Source: Paludisphaera mucosa (GTDB lineage: Bacteria; Planctomycetota; Planctomycetia; Isosphaerales; Isosphaeraceae). Taken from it: a stretch of DNA of 64,000 bases. How positions within the stretch are numbered: the stretch's first letter is position 1; every line of letters begins with the position of its first letter. The stretch is from positions 920,808 through 984,807 of the forward strand of contig NZ_JARRAG010000001.1 in the NCBI RefSeq assembly GCF_029589435.1, read 5' to 3'. Below the pieces are notes generated by a model that did no database searches, was not told where the DNA came from, and worked only from the letters and a program-made list of their open reading frames with translations. Positions 14,742 through 23,334 of this stretch are shown here, piece after piece. The position numbers and the translations under genes are program-made.

Positions 14742-15800
14742 ATGATCGGCGCCGCCCACGACAGCCCGCTGCACCTGCGTTCGATCGCCCTGGCGATCGG
14801 GCTCGCCGTGGTCGTCATCGCCGGCGCCGCGACGTTGGAAGGAAATCGGGCCGGGTTCCTGGCGAAGTCGGCGGCGGAGCGCGACCTGCTGCGCGAGACG
14901 CTGCGACGCTTCGACATGCGATTGAACTCCAACGAGCAAAGCCTGGTGCGCTCGCTGGATGAACGTCTCAACGCCCTGCCCGACGAGGAACGCGACGAGT
15001 ACCTGACCGTCCTGCGGCGCTATCACAACTGGCTGAGGCAGCTCCCCGAACGCGTCCGCGACGACCTGGTGGGCGGGCCCGTCGAGGGCCGGCTCAAGAG
15101 GATCCAGGACCTCGCCGCCAAGTACCCGCCCCCGAAAGAGGAGGCCCGCTCGTCGCTCGACTTCGTCCAGATCGGCGGGACCGGGGCGTTCGAGCTGGCG
15201 GCCCTCTGCAAGGTCTGGATGGCGCTTCCTCCCGCGGAGCGCAAGCAGATCGACGGCCTTCCCGTCGGCAGCCGAAAGGACGAGCTCGTCAAACGCGGAC
15301 GCGAGCTCAAGATCCCCCGCGAACTCAGGCCGGACGACTTCGACGAAGCCAGGTGGACCGCCGAGGCCGAGGCCCGGATCCGCGAGCTTCGAAGCCAGTC
15401 CGCCGGCCCCAGGGACTGGGTGTCGAAGATCGAGGGCAAGCTCGAGCAGTCCGAGGCGAACGCCCCCGAGGGGGTGCCGCGCGTTCGACGATTCTTGAGA
15501 CGTCTCGCCGTGAATCTCTACGTCGACGAGCACAAGCCGGGGCATCCGGTCGAGCCGTCGCGCCTTGCGCAGTTCTTCGAAGCGACCCCGACGTGGATCC
15601 AGTCGACGTTCGGTTCGTTCACCGCCGACGAGGTCCGGCGACGGGTCTCCGTGGTCTATCGCACGCTCTACCCCTTCCCGGAGGAATTTCGAGGCGTCCT
15701 TCCCGGGCCGGCTCCCTCCGCAGCCAAACCGTCTCCGAGCGTCCCGGCCGCGAAGCCCGCCACTCCGCCGAAACCCGCGGGCAACCAGGCTCCCTTCTGA
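14742..15800 (+). CDS. Membrane-anchored helical protein of unknown function
   Basis: A 352-residue protein I cannot assign. One membrane segment sits near the N-terminus (about residues 13-33, SIALAIGLAVVVIAGA). The rest is a mostly helical, charged extracytoplasmic region. It contains patterns such as SLDERLNALPDEERDEYL and WMALPPAERKQIDGLP, which look like repeated short helices, and ends in a Pro/Ala/Lys-rich tail. It is 10 bases downstream of the anti-sigma-like gene, so the two may form one membrane signalling or envelope unit. ribD follows after 35 bases in the same direction. Confidence 0.62.
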   Translation: MIGAAHDSPLHLRSIALAIGLAVVVIAGAATLEGNRAGFLAKSAAERDLLRETLRRFDMRLNSNEQSLVRSLDERLNALPDEERDEYLTVLRRYHNWLRQLPERVRDDLVGGPVEGRLKRIQDLAAKYPPPKEEARSSLDFVQIGGTGAFELAALCKVWMALPPAERKQIDGLPVGSRKDELVKRGRELKIPRELRPDDFDEARWTAEAEARIRELRSQSAGPRDWVSKIEGKLEQSEANAPEGVPRVRRFLRRLAVNLYVDEHKPGHPVEPSRLAQFFEATPTWIQSTFGSFTADEVRRRVSVVYRTLYPFPEEFRGVLPGPAPSAAKPSPSVPAAKPATPPKPAGNQAPF

Positions 15801-15835
15801 TCCTTCGGGCCGACGGCCCCGCGAGCGAATCGGCC

Positions 15836-16993
15836 ATGGACGAACGGGACCTTGTTTGGATGCGAAAGGCCCTTGACGAGGCCGCGAAGGGACGGGGGCG
15901 CGTCGAGCCCAACCCGATGGTGGGGGCCGTCGTCGTCCAGGAGGATCGACTCATCGCGGTGGGGCACCACCAACGCTTCGGCGGCCCTCACGCCGAGGTC
16001 CTCGCGCTGGAAGCCGCCGGCGACCAGGCCCGCGGGGCGACGCTTTACGTCACGCTCGAACCGTGCTGCCACTTCGGCAAGACTCCCCCGTGCACCGAAG
16101 CGATCCTCCGGGCCGGCGTGGCGCGGGTCGTCGCGGCCCATCGCGACCCCTTCCCCAAAGTCGCCGGCGGTGGGCTGGCCCGGCTTCGCGAGGCCGGCGT
16201 CGAGGTTGCGGCGGGGGTCGGGGCCGCGGCCGCCGTCGACCTGAACGCGCCCTACCTGAAGCGCGTCCTCACGGGGTCGCCTTACGTCATCGCCAAGTGG
16301 GCGATGACGCTGGACGGCAAGACGGCGGCGGCCGGCGGCGACAGTCGATGGATCTCCTCGCCGGAGTCGCGTGCGGAGGTGCATGCGGTACGCGGCCGGG
16401 TCGACGGGATCGTGGTCGGCGTCGGCACCGTCCTCGCCGACGATCCCCAGCTCACCGCTCGGCCTCCGGGCCTGCGCTCGCCGACCCGCATCGTGATGGA
16501 CTCCCGCGGACGCACCCCGCTGGATTCCCACCTCGCGCGTACGGCCCGCGAAGTTGCGACCCTCATCGTCGTGGGGGCCGAGGCCCCCTCGGAGGCCATC
16601 GACGCGCTTCGTGCGTCGGGCTGCGAAGTCCTCTCGCTCCCCGAAGCGCGCCGGCCGCACGTCGATCGGCTCTTGTCGGAACTGGGGCGAAGGGGGATGA
16701 CGAACGTGCTGCTCGAAGGGGGCGGCGTCGTGCTGGCGGCCTTCTTCGAGATCGGGGCGGTCGACGAGGTCGACGTCTTCATCGCCCCGCTGATCGAGGG
16801 GGGGGATCATGCGAGGACCGCCGTCCGCGGCGTGGGTCGGCGGCTCATGAGCGATTCGCTGCGTCTTCAAAACGTGCGACGCTCACTCGTCGCCGACGAC
16901 GTGCGGATCCAGGGCGAGGTCTCCCACCAATGGCGTGAGCACCTGGACGATCGACTGACGTCGTGTCCGGGACAGGTGGCCAACCCGACTTGA
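15836..16993 (+). CDS. ribD: Bifunctional riboflavin deaminase/reductase RibD
   Basis: A 385-residue two-domain enzyme of riboflavin synthesis. The N-terminal deaminase has NPMVGAVVV, the zinc-ligand motif HAE near residue 52 and CCHFGKTPPC near 79. The C-terminal reductase begins AKWAMTLDGKTA and contains DSRWISS, VGVGTVLADDPQLTAR and NVLLEGGG, all usual for the NADPH-dependent domain. It catalyses the second and third steps from GTP, giving 5-amino-6-ribitylamino-uracil phosphate. No other rib gene is adjacent. The ATG at 15836 fits the start of the deaminase fold (DLVWMRKALDEA). The rex promoter overlaps its last codons. Confidence 0.92.
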   Translation: MDERDLVWMRKALDEAAKGRGRVEPNPMVGAVVVQEDRLIAVGHHQRFGGPHAEVLALEAAGDQARGATLYVTLEPCCHFGKTPPCTEAILRAGVARVVAAHRDPFPKVAGGGLARLREAGVEVAAGVGAAAAVDLNAPYLKRVLTGSPYVIAKWAMTLDGKTAAAGGDSRWISSPESRAEVHAVRGRVDGIVVGVGTVLADDPQLTARPPGLRSPTRIVMDSRGRTPLDSHLARTAREVATLIVVGAEAPSEAIDALRASGCEVLSLPEARRPHVDRLLSELGRRGMTNVLLEGGGVVLAAFFEIGAVDEVDVFIAPLIEGGDHARTAVRGVGRRLMSDSLRLQNVRRSLVADDVRIQGEVSHQWREHLDDRLTSCPGQVANPT

Positions 16994-17019
16994 CCGGGAC
17001 CGGCTCCCCATCCTAGAAT
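16990..17019 (+). promoter_or_regulatory. Promoter of rex
   Basis: TTGACC (16990-16995), an 18-base spacer and TAGAAT (17014-17019). The -35 overlaps the ribD stop codon. Transcription would start near 17026. The leader contains the inverted repeat TTGCCC (17043-17048) / GGGCAA (17056-17061), which could be a hairpin or a binding site. Confidence 0.62.
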
Positions 17020-17075
17020 CGCTTGTGGCGACGGCATGGATTTTGCCCTGATCCGGGGCAAGTCTCCTTTCGGAG

Positions 17076-17759
17076 ATGCACCTCGTGGATCTCTCACGAA
17101 ACGGGCATCCCAATACGAAGCCGGCTCCTAAAGCCGTCGTGGGACGGGTCAGCCTCTATCTTCGCCAGCTCGAATCCCTCCAGCGTCAGGGGCTGACGAA
17201 GACTTCGAGCCATCAACTCGGCGAGCCCTTCGGGATCAAGAACGCCCAGGTGCGCAAGGACCTCGCTTTCTTCGGCCAGTTCGGCCGTCCCGGCATCGGC
17301 TACCACATCAACGACCTGATCCTCGTCCTGCGGCGCATCCTCGGCGTCGACAAGGACTGGCCGCTGATCCTCGTCGGCCTCGGCAATCTCGGCCGCGCGC
17401 TCCTGCGATATCGAGGGTTCCAGTCGCGTCGGTTCCACATCGTCGCGATCTTCGACACCGACCCCAAGAAGATCGGCCAGACGTACCAGGGCGTGACCGT
17501 CGAGCCGCTCGACGCCCTTCGCAAGGGCATCGCGGCCCACAAGACGAGCCTGGCCCTCCTCTGCGTGCCGGCGGACGCCGCCCAGCGCGTCGCCGACTTG
17601 ATGATCGCCGTCGGAATCCGGGGCATCCTCAACTTCGCGCCGGTCCCCCTCGCGGTGCCGCCCCAGGTCAGCGTGATCGCGGTCGACCTGAGCATCCAGC
17701 TCGAGAACCTGGCGTACAAGGTCCAGGGCTCGCTCGACGGCGTCTCCTGGGCCGGTTGA
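17076..17759 (+). CDS. rex: Redox-sensing transcriptional repressor Rex
   Basis: A 227-residue protein with the Rex layout. The N-terminal winged helix has SLYLRQLESL, SSHQLGEPFGIKNAQVRKDLAFFG and a GRPGIGYHI wing. The Rossmann domain has LVGLGNLGRALL for NADH binding, then IFDTDPKKIG, and ends with the domain-swapped helix containing SIQLENLAYKV. Rex senses the NADH/NAD+ ratio and represses respiratory and fermentative genes. The GGAG directly before the ATG at 17076 is too close; the GTG at 17085, with 9 bases of spacing, may be the true start. Its own promoter lies at 16990-17019. No adjacent target gene is obvious. Confidence 0.9.
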   Translation: MHLVDLSRNGHPNTKPAPKAVVGRVSLYLRQLESLQRQGLTKTSSHQLGEPFGIKNAQVRKDLAFFGQFGRPGIGYHINDLILVLRRILGVDKDWPLILVGLGNLGRALLRYRGFQSRRFHIVAIFDTDPKKIGQTYQGVTVEPLDALRKGIAAHKTSLALLCVPADAAQRVADLMIAVGIRGILNFAPVPLAVPPQVSVIAVDLSIQLENLAYKVQGSLDGVSWAG

Positions 17760-17869
17760 TCGACGTCCCAGGCGGGCTCAATCGTCCTCGCGGGTCGTCC
17801 CCGACGTCGGGCTTCCGAGGGCACTCGTCTTCCCGGGGTCCTCGACCACGGTTAGAATATCAGCACGCT

Positions 17870-17940
17870 TACCCGGTGGTGAAACGGTATCACAACAGGT
17901 TTTGGTCCTGTCTTTCCAGGTTCGAATCCTGGCCGGGTAG
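17870..17940 (+). tRNA. tRNA-Gln (TTG anticodon)
   Basis: A 71-base cloverleaf. The acceptor arms TACCCGG (17870-17876) and CCGGGTA (17933-17939) pair fully, with discriminator G17940. The anticodon stem ACAGG/CCTGT holds the loop TTTTGGT, anticodon TTG. The T arm has GGTTCGAATCC. CCA is not encoded. A TAGAAT box at 17853-17858 may be its -10. The 3' end of the hybrid kinase gene lies on the opposite strand. Confidence 0.9.
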
Positions 17941-19539
17941 CTCCCCCTCACGCCTCGGTCGGACGCCCTCCAGCAGGGCCAGCAGCCGATCGAACTCGAC
18001 CGGCTTGGTGAGATGGTGGTCGAAGCCCGCCTCGCGGGCGTGCGATCGGTCCTTGTCCTGTCCGTAGCCGGTCACCGCGATCAGGCGCGAGGTCCGGCAC
18101 GGCTCGTCGGCGCGAAGGCGGCGGGCCACTTCGTAGCCGTTCATGCCCGGGAGGCCGATGTCGAGCAGGACGGCGTCGGGCCCTCGGTCGCGCGCCAGGT
18201 CGACGGCGGCGGGCCCGTCGTTGGCGACGACGACCTCGTGGCCGTGGAGCTGGAGCAGCCGGGCCAGGCCCCAGGCGGTGTCCACGTTGTCGTCGACCAC
18301 GAGCACGAGCAGCTTCGAGCCGGCCGAAGACGGGGAGGACGCGTCGATCGTCCCTCTCGCCGGCCGCCGGCCGTTTTCCCGGGCGATCGGCAGCCGGACG
18401 GTGAACGTGCTGCCATGCCCCAGGCCCGGGCTCTCCGCGACGACCGAGCCGCCGTGCAGCTCGACCAGCGACTTCACCAGCGTGAGGCCGATTCCCAGGC
18501 CCCCTTCCGAGCGTGCGATGGAGCGGTCGCCCTGGGCGAACAGCTCGAACATCCGCGGGAGCTGGTCGGGGGCGATGCCCATGCCGGCGTCCTGCACCCG
18601 GATGAGCAGCGAGCCCGCGTCGACGTGCGTCGAGAGCCCGACGCGCGAGCCGTCCTCGGAATACTTGGCGGCGTTGGTGAGGAGATTCACCACCACCTGC
18701 TCAAGCCGAGTCGGGTCGACCTCGACGCGTGTCTCGCCGTGGCCGAATTCGACCTTCAGCTCATGCTTCCGCCCCTGAACGAGCGGCCCCACCGAGGTCG
18801 CGGCCTGCTCCAGGATCGGACGGGGGTCGAGGACCTGTTTCTTGACGCGAATCTTGCCGTGGTTGATCCGGGAGACGTCCAGCAGGTCGTCGATCAGGCG
18901 GGAGAAGGTCTTCATCTGGTTCTCGATGATCTGCTTCGCCCAGTCCTGGTGCATCTCCAGGTTGCTCTTCTTCCAAACCTGAATGGCGTTGGAGACGGCC
19001 GAGAGCGGGTTCCTCAGCTCATGAGCCAGCATGGCCAGGAACTCGTCCTTCAGGCGGTCGGTCTCCCTGAGGTCGGCGGCGTGGCGTCGGCTCGTCTCCA
19101 GCAGCCGGGCGTTCTCGGCGAGGGTCGCCTTCAGCTCGTCGCGCTGGCGGGCCAGCTCGAAGAAGACGTCGACCTTGCTGCGGAGCACGTCGGGCTCCAG
19201 CGGCTTGCCGAGGAAGTCGACGGCCCCGGCTTCGTAGCCCCGAAACCGCCGGCGCTGGTCGGCGCCCGCCGCCGTGAGGAAGATGATCGGCACGCGCCGG
19301 GTCCGTTCGGCCCCGCGCATCAGCTCCGCCAGCTCGAACCCGTCCATCCCCGGCATCTGCACGTCGACGAGCGCCAGGGCGACGTCATGCCTCAGGAGCA
19401 GCTCCAGGGCGTCGGGGCCCGAGCTCGCCCGGAGCAGGATCAGGCCTTCTCGGCGCAACAGGGCCTCGAGCGCCACGAGGTTCTCGTCGCGGTCGTCGAC
19501 CAGCAGGAAGTACACGGGGTCCGTGGGGGAATCGTTCAT
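17890..19539 (-). CDS. Hybrid histidine kinase: receiver - HisKA - ATPase - receiver
   Basis: A 549-residue soluble signalling protein without membrane segments. An N-terminal receiver has the phospho-acceptor Asp59 (LVDVQMPGMDG) and conserved Lys112. A coiled coil (about 125-165) leads into the HisKA helix with the phospho-histidine His173 (LAHELRNPLS). The ATPase has NLLTNAAKYS, DAGMGIAP and GGLGIGLTLV. A C-terminal receiver has LLDIGLPGMNG near residue 470. The gene overlaps cheB by four bases and is the last of the cheR-cheB-kinase unit. Its stop at 17890-17892 lies inside the antisense of tRNA-Gln, so about the last 17 residues are antisense tRNA sequence. Confidence 0.9.
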   Translation of the reverse strand: MNDSPTDPVYFLLVDDRDENLVALEALLRREGLILLRASSGPDALELLLRHDVALALVDVQMPGMDGFELAELMRGAERTRRVPIIFLTAAGADQRRRFRGYEAGAVDFLGKPLEPDVLRSKVDVFFELARQRDELKATLAENARLLETSRRHAADLRETDRLKDEFLAMLAHELRNPLSAVSNAIQVWKKSNLEMHQDWAKQIIENQMKTFSRLIDDLLDVSRINHGKIRVKKQVLDPRPILEQAATSVGPLVQGRKHELKVEFGHGETRVEVDPTRLEQVVVNLLTNAAKYSEDGSRVGLSTHVDAGSLLIRVQDAGMGIAPDQLPRMFELFAQGDRSIARSEGGLGIGLTLVKSLVELHGGSVVAESPGLGHGSTFTVRLPIARENGRRPARGTIDASSPSSAGSKLLVLVVDDNVDTAWGLARLLQLHGHEVVVANDGPAAVDLARDRGPDAVLLDIGLPGMNGYEVARRLRADEPCRTSRLIAVTGYGQDKDRSHAREAGFDHHLTKPVEFDRLLALLEGVRPRREGELPGQDSNLERQDQNLL

Positions 19540-20114
19540 GACCGGCCTACGATACCAAGAAGATAGTCGGCGATCTCCTGCAAGCTCATCGGCGACGCGT
19601 CGGGGCAGGCGGCCAGTGCGGCCTCCGGCATCGCCGACGCCAGGGCGGTCTCGGGCGTCTGGACCAGGGCGACTCCGCCCGAGTCTCGGATCGCACGCAA
19701 ACCCCGGGCCCCGTCCCGGTTCGCGCCCGTGAGGACGATGCCGACGAGCGCGGGGCCGTACGCCTCGGCCGCGGTCTCGAAGAGGACGTCGATGGAAGGC
19801 CGCGAGAAGAGGACGGCCTCCTCGCCGGAGAGCGACAGCCGGCGGTCGGGCTCGACCAGCAGGTGGTAGTCGGGCGGCGCGAGGTAGACGCTCCCGCCGA
19901 TGATGGGTTCCTTATCCTCGGCTTCCTTGACGACGACCCGGCACTTGCCCTGGAGGAGGCCGGCCAGCAGGCTCTTCCGATCGGACGGCAGATGGACGAC
20001 CACCAGCACGGGCAGCGGATAGTCCGCGGGCAGGGCCGGCAGGATCGCGGCGAGCGCCTCGAGCGCGCCGGCCGACGCCCCCACGGCCACCGCATGGGCT
20101 CGCGGGGCGCTCAC
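19536..20114 (-). CDS. CheB-type methylesterase domain protein (no receiver)
   Basis: A 192-residue protein that is just the catalytic domain of CheB. The triad is visible: Ser14 (VGASAG), His41 (VVHLPSD) and Asp135 (TGANRDGARG). CheB removes methyl groups from glutamates of chemoreceptors and also deamidates glutamines. The regulatory receiver domain that normally controls CheB is missing; the receivers of the kinase encoded immediately downstream could supply that control, which is my inference. Four-base ATGA overlaps link it to cheR upstream and to the kinase downstream. No chemoreceptor, CheA or CheW is encoded in the window. Confidence 0.87.
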   Translation of the reverse strand: MSAPRAHAVAVGASAGALEALAAILPALPADYPLPVLVVVHLPSDRKSLLAGLLQGKCRVVVKEAEDKEPIIGGSVYLAPPDYHLLVEPDRRLSLSGEEAVLFSRPSIDVLFETAAEAYGPALVGIVLTGANRDGARGLRAIRDSGGVALVQTPETALASAMPEAALAACPDASPMSLQEIADYLLGIVGRS

Positions 20115-20995
20115 GGGTCAACTCGTTTCTGATAGATCCGCTCGTCGAAGGCGAATTCCGCGAAGGCCTCGGCGTGGCACGAGAACCGCAGGCTCTCCCT
20201 GGCTCCCAGCCCCAGGAAGCCCCGACGGGCGAGCGAGTCCTTGAAGAGGCCGGTCGCGCGGTCCTGCAGCGGCCCGTCGAAGGAGATCAGGACGTTGCGG
20301 CAGGAGATGAACTGGACCTCGGCGAACACCTCGTCGACCGCCAGGCTGTGGTCCGAGAAGACGGCCCGACGCCTCAGGCTCTTGTCGAAGACCGCCCAGC
20401 CGTAGGCGGCCGTGTAATAGTCCGAGAGGGACGACCGCCCCCCCGATCTCCGATGATTCTCGGTGAAGAGCGGGATGCGGTCCAGTTCATAAACGCCGGC
20501 CTCGGCCTTGCGGAGCGCCTCCGGGTTGACGTCGGTGCCGTAGATGAGCACGCGGTCTTCCAGACCTTCCTCGCGGAAGAGGATCGCCAGGGAATAGAAT
20601 TCCTCCCCCGCGCCGCAGCCGGCGACCCAGACCTTGAGCGAAGGGTAGGTCTTGAGGTAGGGGACCACCTGCTCGCGGATCACCCGGAAGTAGGCGGGAT
20701 CGCGAAAGAGCTCGCTCACTTGCACCGTGAGGAACGACAGGAGCTGGGGAAGGACGCCGGGCTCGTGGAGAACCCGGTCCTGGAGCTGGGAGAACGTAAA
20801 ACATCCCAGTTGGTCGCGAGCCTGCCGGAGCCGACGCTTGAGCGACGCCGTCGAGTAGCCTCGGAAATCGTAGTGGTACTTGCGGAGGACGGCCTCCAGC
20901 AGCAGGCGGAACTCGATGTCCTCGCAAGCGTCGAGCAAAGGACCGGAACTCCTCGTCGACAGGGCGATCCACGGCGAGTCCGCCTCGGGACGCAT
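20111..20995 (-). CDS. CheR-type protein-glutamate methyltransferase
   Basis: A 294-residue SAM-dependent methyltransferase of the CheR family. The N-terminal helical domain has KYHYDFRGYSTASLKRRLRQA. SELFRDPAYF follows, then the SAM-binding VAGCGAGEEFYSLAI, YGTDVNPEAL and the late ISCRNVLISF. CheR methylates receptor glutamates. Relative to the common VASCSTGEEPYS form, Cys-Gly-Ala-Gly-Glu-Glu-Phe is slightly divergent, but the acidic pair is kept. The ATG at 20995 fits the protein's start, although GGAGG is 14 bases away. First gene of the coupled cheR-cheB-kinase unit. Confidence 0.88.
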   Translation of the reverse strand: MRPEADSPWIALSTRSSGPLLDACEDIEFRLLLEAVLRKYHYDFRGYSTASLKRRLRQARDQLGCFTFSQLQDRVLHEPGVLPQLLSFLTVQVSELFRDPAYFRVIREQVVPYLKTYPSLKVWVAGCGAGEEFYSLAILFREEGLEDRVLIYGTDVNPEALRKAEAGVYELDRIPLFTENHRRSGGRSSLSDYYTAAYGWAVFDKSLRRRAVFSDHSLAVDEVFAEVQFISCRNVLISFDGPLQDRATGLFKDSLARRGFLGLGARESLRFSCHAEAFAEFAFDERIYQKRVDP

Positions 20996-21109
20996 CGGGC
21001 ACGCCGCCGTCCTCCTAGCTTCGGCGACGACCCCCGGGCCGGAACCGGGAGTATAGCCGGCCCGGCGATCACGCCACAACGTCAGCCGCCCACGACGGAT
21101 CCCGGCTGG

Positions 21110-22291
21110 TCAGGCGAGGATCGGGACGACGGCCTTCTGGAGCCCGCCGGTGACGTGGACCGTCCTCGCGGCGTCAATGAAGACGTTGATCTCGCTGCGA
21201 ATCCCGAAGTCCTCGAAGTAGATCCCGGGCTCGATCGAGAAGCAGGTGCGCGGAAGGACCAGCCTCTCGTCGTGGGTTTCCAGGTTGTCCATGTTCGCCC
21301 CGTTGCCGTGGACCTCTTGCCCGATGTTGTGGCCGGTGCGATGGATGAAGGAAGACTCGTAGCCGGCCCGACGAATGACCTCGCGCGCGGCGTCGTCGAC
21401 TTCGAAGCCGCGCAGGGGCCTCCCCGCCGCATAAGCTTCCCTGACGAGCGCGATCGCGGCGTCGCGCGAGGCGGCGACGATCTGGAAGATCTTTTCGTAC
21501 TTGTCCGGCGTCGCGTCGCCGACGTAGCCGACGCGGGTCAGATCGCTGTAGACCGACCGCGGCCGCTTCAACTTGCCCCACAGGTCGATGAGGACGAAAT
21601 CGCCCGCATGGATCGCGGCGTCGCCCCCGGCCGTCGGCTCATAGTGGGGATCGCCGCTATGCGGACCGACCGACACGTTCGGAGGGCTGTAGGTCGTCAG
21701 GTTGTGTTTCGCGAAGTGGTCGAGGATGGCCGCCTGGACCTCGGTTTCGCGAACCGATCCCCCGTCTCGCGTGCGATCGGCGATGAAACCCCAGGCGACG
21801 TCATAGGCGGAAGTCGTCACCTTCTCGGCTTCCAGGTGCATCCCCCATTGATCCTCATCCCAGGCCGCCTCGTAGAGCTGGATCAGGTCGCCGGACGACG
21901 TCACCTCGACGCCCAACTTGCGCACGTATTCGATCGTTCCGCCGTCCACCCGGGATATGTAAGGGTTCGAAAGATTCGGCGCGTATTCCATGGCGATGCG
22001 CCTGGCGCCGTCGATCAGGTGGGAGAGTCCTTCTTCAAGACCGGGCCAGGAGCGATAGATGGTCTTCTCGCCAGGCAGGTGGTCGAGGGCCTTCGTCTCG
22101 ATGGCGTGGACGAGCTTGCGCGGCTCGCCGCGGGCGGGGATCATGTAAAAGAAGCGCCTCGAGCCCGCCGGAACGCCTTCCAGGCCGAGCAATCGCCGGG
22201 CGGGGACGTTGACGCCTCGGAAGTCGTAGAGCAGCCAGCCCTCGAAGCCGAACTCACGAAGACTCTCCTGAATCGACGCCAGGTCCAACAT
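21110..22291 (-). CDS. M24-family metallopeptidase (Xaa-Pro peptidase-like)
   Basis: A 393-residue protein with the pita-bread peptidase fold in its C-terminal half: VLIDLWGK, YSDLTRVGYVG, FIHRTGHNIGQEVHG, ERLVLPRTCFSIEPGIYF and GIRSEINVFI. The second aspartate (SDLTR), the HRTGH histidines and the late SIEPG and RSEI glutamates are the expected metal ligands; the first one is in LIDLW. The N-terminal half is a creatinase/prolidase-type domain with LLYDFRGVNVPARRL. Likely cleaves X-Pro peptides in the cytoplasm. AGGGG precedes the ATG at 22291, where the protein begins MLDLASIQE. It is 114 bases upstream of cheR in the same direction. Confidence 0.85.
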   Translation of the reverse strand: MLDLASIQESLREFGFEGWLLYDFRGVNVPARRLLGLEGVPAGSRRFFYMIPARGEPRKLVHAIETKALDHLPGEKTIYRSWPGLEEGLSHLIDGARRIAMEYAPNLSNPYISRVDGGTIEYVRKLGVEVTSSGDLIQLYEAAWDEDQWGMHLEAEKVTTSAYDVAWGFIADRTRDGGSVRETEVQAAILDHFAKHNLTTYSPPNVSVGPHSGDPHYEPTAGGDAAIHAGDFVLIDLWGKLKRPRSVYSDLTRVGYVGDATPDKYEKIFQIVAASRDAAIALVREAYAAGRPLRGFEVDDAAREVIRRAGYESSFIHRTGHNIGQEVHGNGANMDNLETHDERLVLPRTCFSIEPGIYFEDFGIRSEINVFIDAARTVHVTGGLQKAVVPILA

Positions 22292-22479
22292 CGCGAAGCC
22301 CCTGGAACGACGGCCGCCTCCGGAGGTCGATGACGTCTCCGCTCTCCGGGGCAGTCCGGGTCGACACTCTACCTTACGAGAGGTCCGCCCCGCCAGGGCC
22401 GATGCGCGTCGAAGGATGGACCGAACGGCCGGCCGAATGACTGGAGGGCGAGGGTATCCATCCCGGAAAGTGTGCAGGA

Positions 22480-23334
22480 TCAAGCCGCGGGACGCGACCG
22501 TCTCCTCGAAAAGCTCAAGCCGCCGGCACTGAGCAGCACGGCTGAGAGCCCCATGACGATCGAGGTCGGCTCGGGGATCGGGTTCACCACGACGGTCGGG
22601 AAACCATTGAGGAGCGTCCAGGCGCCTCCGCCGAATGTTCGGGCGTCGCCCCCCAGGTTCACCTCATTGGCGAAGGCGGTGGTGAGCAGGTCGTCCGGAT
22701 CGCGCTGAGTGGGCGGGTCCAGGGGCAGAACGCCGATCGTCCCGTCCGGGCGGGTGCCGATGGAAAAGCCCCAGGTGAAGGTGGTGATCGCGAAGATGTC
22801 GCGGCCGCTTCCGGGCTGGCTTGCGTCGAAGTCGTCGCTGGGGTTGGTCGGAGCCTGGACGGCCGCGAGGGTGAGGTTCCAGGTTCCGGTGAAACTCGTT
22901 TCCGTACGCGCCGGATTGTCGAGGAAGGGAAGCGTATATCCTTGGCCCGGCTGGCGAAACGACGCATAGAAAGGGGACTGATCGGCGACCGTGGGGTCTG
23001 AGAAAGAAACCCGACTCCGGTCGACGTAAGTTTGCCCTGCCGACTGCCAATCGTTGATTGGAGCGGAGGTGTTGACCGTCTGGATCCAGCGGTATTCATA
23101 TCCGGCAGGCAAAGCCAGGTTTCCGCTCTCCTGAAATCCACCCTGGATGGCCACGCCGAAGGTCGAACCAGTTTGGGAGGATGTATCGACGAACGTCTCC
23201 ACCGTGAACGTCCCCAACTGCACTCCACCGACGAAGACGTCTAGCGGGCCGCAGTACGCCGGGGTCTCCCAGGCGACCCAGGAGAAGAACATCAGGCCGA
23301 GGAAGAGCCTTCGTGGGAGAACCGTGACGATCAT
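22480..23334 (-). CDS. PEP-CTERM sorting domain protein
   Basis: A 284-residue secreted protein. It has a signal peptide (about residues 1-28) and a beta-rich middle of unknown fold (GTFTVETFVDTSSQTGSTF, GTWNLTLAAVQ). The C-terminal sorting tripartite signal is clear: IPEPTS, a hydrophobic segment, then SRRRSR. Such proteins are recognised by an exosortase (EpsH-type) and usually end in the extracellular matrix or on the surface. No exosortase is in this window. The mature part is not related to the second PEP-CTERM protein at 23687-24277 beyond the sorting signal. AGGA lies 9 bases before the start. Confidence 0.85.
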   Translation of the reverse strand: MIVTVLPRRLFLGLMFFSWVAWETPAYCGPLDVFVGGVQLGTFTVETFVDTSSQTGSTFGVAIQGGFQESGNLALPAGYEYRWIQTVNTSAPINDWQSAGQTYVDRSRVSFSDPTVADQSPFYASFRQPGQGYTLPFLDNPARTETSFTGTWNLTLAAVQAPTNPSDDFDASQPGSGRDIFAITTFTWGFSIGTRPDGTIGVLPLDPPTQRDPDDLLTTAFANEVNLGGDARTFGGGAWTLLNGFPTVVVNPIPEPTSIVMGLSAVLLSAGGLSFSRRRSRPAA

